From assembly GCF_025602895.1 (NCBI RefSeq), contig NW_026516260.1, positions 230,484 through 294,483 of the forward strand: DNA of 64,000 nt, given 5' to 3'. Positions 61,799-64,000 of this stretch are shown here, piece after piece. Made by a program: the position numbers and the translations under genes. The notes beneath the pieces were generated by a model. It saw nothing but the letters and a program-made list of their open reading frames with translations, did not search any database and was not told the DNA's origin. Origin of the DNA: Polychytrium aggregatum. Taxonomy: Eukaryota; Chytridiomycota; Chytridiomycetes; Polychytriales. Each line of letters begins with the position of its first letter. The first letter of the stretch is position 1.

Positions 61799-63673
61799 TC
61801 AGTATCTGCTCGACCGGAGATCCAGCGGACGCACTTCGTTGTAGAAGAAGACCCTGCATCGCGGCGAAAGTGTTTGGACAGATCGCGGCACCGTCTGCAT
61901 TCCGTTTTCGTTGATGTAGAGGTCGGTCAGAGCCTGCAAGGAGCCCAGGTCGTCGGGCAGGGTCTCCAGACGGTTGCTCTGCAGGCACAGCTTCGAAAGC
62001 GCCCGCAGATGCACAAACGATGCTGGAAGGGCCGTGAGACGGTTGTGCTGCAGGTTCAGGATGCGCAACCTGCACAGCTTGCCGATCTCGTCCGGAAGAG
62101 CGCTCAGTCGGTTGTTCTGGAGATTGAGCTTCGTGAGCGACCCGAGCCGGCAGAACGACACCGGCAGCTGTTCAAGCACGTTGTTCTGGAGGTAGAGCTC
62201 GGGGAGCATCGTCAGCTCGCCGAGCGACGGCGGCAGGGCCCGGAGCTTGTTGCTCTTGAGGTACAAGTACCGCAGCGACCCGAGCCTGCCGATCGACTCT
62301 GGGAGACGCTCGAGCTCATTATCCTGCAGGTACAGCCGCACCAACGAAGCGAGATTGCCGAACGTCTCGGGCAAGTGCCGCAGCCGATTGCCCTCGAGAT
62401 GGAGCTCGGAGAGCGACGCCAGTTGGCCAAAGGTCTCCGGGAGTGCTTCCAGGCGGTTGTTGTCGAGATGCAGCTCGGGGAGGTGCACAAGCCGGCCAAA
62501 GGACTCGGGCAGAGCCGCCAGCAGATTGTTCTCGAGCCGCAGGTACCGCAGCGAACGCAGATCCCCAAACGACTCGGGCAGGCCGGCCAGCCGGTTGTTT
62601 TCAAGATGGAGGAACTGCAGCGACGTCAGACGGCCAAAGCTGGCCGGCAGGGTGGCCAGACGATTGTCTTCGAGCCTGAGATTGAAGAGCGACGTCAGTT
62701 CGCACACCGAGTCGGGCAGCCGGGCAAGGCCAGCCTGTCGCTGGAGAAACAGCTCCGAGAGCGACCGGAGCTGCCCGAACGACTCTGGGAGGGTTGTCAG
62801 CCTGTTGTTCAGCAGGTTGAGATGCTCGAGGGAACGCAGGAATCCAAAGGACGGCGGCAGAGCCTCGAGGCGATTGTTCTGCAGATACAGGCCCGTCAGC
62901 GCCGTCAGATTGCCGATGGTGTGGGGCAGGCTGGATAGACGGTTGTTCTCGACCCGGACGTTCGACAGGGCCGAAAACGAGGCCATCGAGTCCGGCAGCG
63001 ACGAAATGCTCCTGTTCCAGATGTTGACGGAATCTCGACCCAGGCTGCCAAACTCGCTTGCCCATGCAGCATGCAGATACGGCCAGCGGGTCATCAGCAG
63101 ATGGTGTCGCTCTAAGCAGGCTCGCATCGCTGCCCGGAAGAGCGTCTCGTCCGAGCTCACAAGGTTCCAAAAGGCATCTTCGCAGGGAGCACTCTTGGCA
63201 GAGGTGCGGGCGAAGAAGCGAAAGCAGCCGAGGGCAATGTGTTTGAAGGACATGCTGGCCTCCTTCAGCCTGGATGGCAGCAGCGCATTGGTCTCGGAGG
63301 AGGGGGAGTCTCGTCGGCCGATGCCATGATGGCCATAGACTTCATCCAGGCCGATGGAGTCGCTGTCTCTGCTGTCGGCCTTGAGCGATCGTCGGAGTTG
63401 GGCATCGCAGAGGTCAGCTATCGGGACCTGGATGAGTCTGGAGATGTGGCATTTCCAGAGATAGTGGCCGTCATCGTATCGATATCGATACAGCCTTGCG
63501 AGGCTGGTACACTTGAGCAGCAGCGGGAGCGGGGCATATTCGGAGTGGAGGACGATGTCGATGACGAAACCAAAGAGCAAGTGGCTCGATATCGCAGGTG
63601 GGAGCAGAGCGGGCGAAGCACAGGCTGGGGATGCAGTGGGCTGTGCAGGCGGTGGAAGCGAGAGATGCGACAT
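61799..63673 (-). CDS. Large leucine-rich-repeat protein with about 15 regular 23-residue LRRs
   Basis: ATG 63673 (MSHLSLPPPAQ) is the first ATG of a 624-residue frame. The N-terminal region around residues 25-90 (PPAISSHLLFGFVIDIVLHS; LKCTSLARLYRYR) could be a degenerate F-box-like helical domain; I am not sure. From about residue 255 onward come highly regular repeats of the form LxxLYLQNNRLEALPPSFGF. They are Shoc2/PIRL-type with invariant N-x-L-x-x-LP and no insertions. The C-terminal cap (RCRVFFYNEVRPLDLRSS) closes the array. Such LRR arrays act as protein-binding scaffolds, often for Ras-type or ubiquitin partners. No TM or signal peptide is seen. An additional 5' exon beyond 63673 cannot be excluded. 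Confidence 0.85.
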   Translation of the reverse strand: MSHLSLPPPAQPTASPACASPALLPPAISSHLLFGFVIDIVLHSEYAPLPLLLKCTSLARLYRYRYDDGHYLWKCHISRLIQVPIADLCDAQLRRSLKADSRDSDSIGLDEVYGHHGIGRRDSPSSETNALLPSRLKEASMSFKHIALGCFRFFARTSAKSAPCEDAFWNLVSSDETLFRAAMRACLERHHLLMTRWPYLHAAWASEFGSLGRDSVNIWNRSISSLPDSMASFSALSNVRVENNRLSSLPHTIGNLTALTGLYLQNNRLEALPPSFGFLRSLEHLNLLNNRLTTLPESFGQLRSLSELFLQRQAGLARLPDSVCELTSLFNLRLEDNRLATLPASFGRLTSLQFLHLENNRLAGLPESFGDLRSLRYLRLENNLLAALPESFGRLVHLPELHLDNNRLEALPETFGQLASLSELHLEGNRLRHLPETFGNLASLVRLYLQDNELERLPESIGRLGSLRYLYLKSNKLRALPPSLGELTMLPELYLQNNVLEQLPVSFCRLGSLTKLNLQNNRLSALPDEIGKLCRLRILNLQHNRLTALPASFVHLRALSKLCLQSNRLETLPDDLGSLQALTDLYINENGMQTVPRSVQTLSPRCRVFFYNEVRPLDLRSSRY

Positions 63674-64000
63674 GGGTGGACCGGGCAAGGGCAATGTGTG
63701 AAATGCGACGGATGCAGACAGAGCCGGTGACGGTGGCCGAGGCAATCAAGACGATTCGGACACTGGTGGCAGCATCGGTGTGCTTGTATGCGTCTTGAAT
63801 GCCGGCCAACGAGACGGAGTGCCCTGGAAAGTCGCGAATATTGCCAGGGTTCGTCCGAAGGAGCAAGGCCAGCAGGCACATGTCATTGGGACGGTGCATG
63901 AGGCCAACGATCAGGAGCAGATAGCAAGTTCCCTGAATGGGCTCATGATGACCACAGCGAACATGCACTCCAAGTCTGCCGACTCGAGTAGCTTGGGTGG
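63674..64000. other. Right edge of window, no gene assigned
   Basis: It holds the 5' region of the LRR gene. Short open frames on both strands show no family resemblance; a neighbouring gene may begin beyond the edge. Confidence 0.35.

Overview
The window is nuclear DNA of an intron-rich, GC-rich fungus. The evidence is spliceosomal introns with GT..AG ends, an Mnn1-type mannosyltransferase, and fungal-like NLR and kinase architectures. Together with the Fanzor-bearing transposons, this suggests an early-diverging zoosporic (chytrid-like) lineage; that placement is inference. Genes are short-exon and densely packed on both strands. No rRNA, tRNA or CRISPR array was recognised.

Layout. 1-227: one copy of a structured dispersed repeat. 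339-17472: housekeeping genes, namely GID4, a CYBC1/Eros-like membrane protein, UBP15/USP7, a LisH-CTLH-CRA protein and a saccharopine-dehydrogenase-like oxidoreductase with a 4-nt microexon. 17845-22586: a transposon-rich interval with a transposase relic, a full-length Fanzor (eukaryotic TnpB-type RNA-guided nuclease), the second copy of the structured repeat beside an unknown tail-anchored protein, a Fanzor fragment, and a 290-bp MITE-like deletion derivative of the same transposon family. 22780-35436: an immune-receptor-like cluster of a TIR-NB-ARC-TPR protein, a dead LINE, a TKL kinase-winged-helix-WD40-coiled-coil-TM protein and a TKL kinase-Sel1 protein. 36311-54640: housekeeping genes again (LUC7, NEDD8, an unknown basic protein, UTP13, UBC9, PUF6) and a SAM-LRR protein. 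55500-58857: a nearly complete 3.36-kb DD34E Tc1/IS630-like transposon with terminal inverted repeats, an apparently intact transposase and a broken Fanzor. 59250-63673: an Mnn1-family mannosyltransferase and a large LRR protein.

How it fits together. The most striking system is the transposase plus Fanzor pair. The same order (transposase, then Fanzor, same strand, about 110-130 bp apart) occurs twice, with matching TIR cores (CAGAAARAAACGGGAC). A short hairpin sits just inside the Fanzor-side TIR at two loci, a plausible guide-RNA scaffold. One Fanzor looks catalytically intact. The other differs by one amber codon and one in-frame deletion that removes RuvC-II, the zinc ribbon and RuvC-III. 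The second theme is a block of modular receptor and kinase genes that combine N-terminal signalling domains with repeat sensors. Five genes belong to ubiquitin or ubiquitin-like pathways (GID4, a CTLH protein, UBP15, NEDD8, UBC9). Exon boundaries were inferred from family conservation plus splice signals; first and last exons are the least certain.
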